Source: an uncultured Pseudomonadales bacterium (GTDB lineage Bacteria; Pseudomonadota; Gammaproteobacteria; Pseudomonadales; IMCC2047). Taken from it: a stretch of DNA of 47,435 nt. The translations under genes and the position numbers were made by a program. The notes below the pieces were generated by a model, which saw only the letters and a list, made by a program, of their open reading frames with translations, did not search any database and had not been told where the DNA came from. Below, piece by piece: positions 46,844-47,435 of this stretch (within the stretch, counting starts at the first letter, position 1; each line of letters starts with the position of its first letter). The stretch covers positions 1 to 47,435 of the forward strand of contig CAMYIF010000005.1 of assembly GCA_947258415.1 (NCBI GenBank). The letters run 5' to 3'.

Positions 46844-47435
46844 CTAATAAGAATTGATAATCTGCTTGAGGCTGTTTTCCAGAACCGGGACCCTGTGAGG
46901 TATTTTGAAAAACGCGTGGAATTTCGCTTGCGGATTGATCAGCAAAATATAGGCGCTGTGATCCATCAGGTAATCGCCGCTTTCATCGGTCACCACTTTT
47001 GCAAAAATACTGTTCAGGTCAATCGCGAAATTATAGATTGGCTCAACGGCATCACTGGTAACCCCGATAAAAGCCGGGTTGAAATAACCCACGTACTTGG
47101 CCAGTTTTTCGGGTGTATCGCGAGCCGGATCAACCGTTGCCATGATGGTTTGTATCTGGTCATCGAGCCCGGTGTCCTGCAACCGGGTGTGCAGTTGATT
47201 GAGCAACGCCAGGGTTGTCGGGCAAATATCCGGGCAATAGGTATAACCGAAGAAAACCAGGCTCCATTTTCCTTCAAGCCGTGCCTGAGTAAAAGCCTGC
47301 CCCCTGTGGTCAATCAGGGTGAAAGGCTGCAGTGCTTTTGGCTCGGCCTGCAACAGGACACCATTGCGTGCCAGTTGCTCGACGTCCAGCGTAGGCGATT
47401 TTAATGCACGCGCAAACAACAGGGCAACGATAGCT
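46844..47435 (-). CDS. SCO1/SenC copper chaperone, N-terminus cut by window edge
   Basis: The frame stays open to the window edge, with a hydrophobic segment (AIVALLFAR) at the N-terminal side consistent with a membrane anchor; the start lies outside. Thioredoxin-fold SCO domain: copper-binding CxxxC in GYTYCPDICPTTL and the third ligand His in DHSAYILLINP. SCO proteins deliver copper to the CuA site of cytochrome c oxidase or act as thiol reductants. It converges on znuB with an 18-bp gap. Its genetic partners beyond the edge are unknown. Confidence 0.92.
   Translation of the reverse strand, partial: AIVALLFARALKSPTLDVEQLARNGVLLQAEPKALQPFTLIDHRGQAFTQARLEGKWSLVFFGYTYCPDICPTTLALLNQLHTRLQDTGLDDQIQTIMATVDPARDTPEKLAKYVGYFNPAFIGVTSDAVEPIYNFAIDLNSIFAKVVTDESGDYLMDHSAYILLINPQAKFHAFFKIPHRVPVLENSLKQIINSY

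Overview
The window reads as a chromosomal segment of a gammaproteobacterium, probably aerobic or microaerobic. No phage, insertion sequence or CRISPR array was seen. Two blocks match gene orders known from Pseudomonas: pyrB-pyrC'-pilU/pilT-yggS-proC-yggT-metX-metW-rdgB-hemW on the left, and dsbA-cyt c4-cyt c5-engB-polA with znuA-zur-znuC-znuB on the right. Genus cannot be fixed from sequence alone.

Left (1-9700): the end of pyrB overlaps a dihydroorotase-like gene that has lost its metal ligands. pilT-pilU (twitching motility ATPases) lie on the minus strand. Divergent from them runs yggS, proC, yggT, metX-metW, rdgB and hemW. Next (9770-16370) is a complete thiamin operon, thiC-thiO-thiS-thiG-thiDE-thiF, behind a sigma-70 promoter and a TPP riboswitch. 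The riboswitch leader carries a repeated self-complementary decamer.

Middle (16367-24630): cysZ; a nitrogen operon glnK-amtB-glnK on the minus strand with a recognisable sigma-54 promoter and NtrC-type enhancer site; ubiK; comM; a REC-GGDEF-EAL protein whose receiver has Glu instead of the phospho-accepting Asp; a c-type cytochrome; and two adjacent tRNA-Arg genes (anticodons CCG and UCG).

Accessory-looking region (24694-35914): six minus-strand genes, tightly packed. A ThDP enzyme is followed by two overlapping citrate-synthase-fold proteins that both lack the catalytic His/His/Asp. After 85 bp come a TonB-dependent receptor, a periplasmic ABC_sub_bind-type binding protein and a 1512-residue hybrid kinase ending in GGDEF-EAL, with 4-bp start/stop overlaps between these last three. 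I read this as an outer-membrane-to-cyclic-di-GMP sensing chain placed next to an unassigned C-C bond enzyme set.

Right (36116-47435): an endonuclease/phosphatase-fold protein, a DsbA with a possible lipobox, cytochromes c4 and c5, engB, polA, a DUF2782 protein, a YihG-type acyltransferase, the zinc system znuA / zur-znuC-znuB around a Zur box, and the partial SCO1/SenC gene. The polA-engB gap, which holds Spot 42 in enterics and ErsA in Pseudomonas aeruginosa, contains a strong candidate small RNA on the polA strand. It has three hairpins, a U-tract terminator and three exposed CCCC motifs. This and the 24694-35914 block are the most interesting parts of the window.
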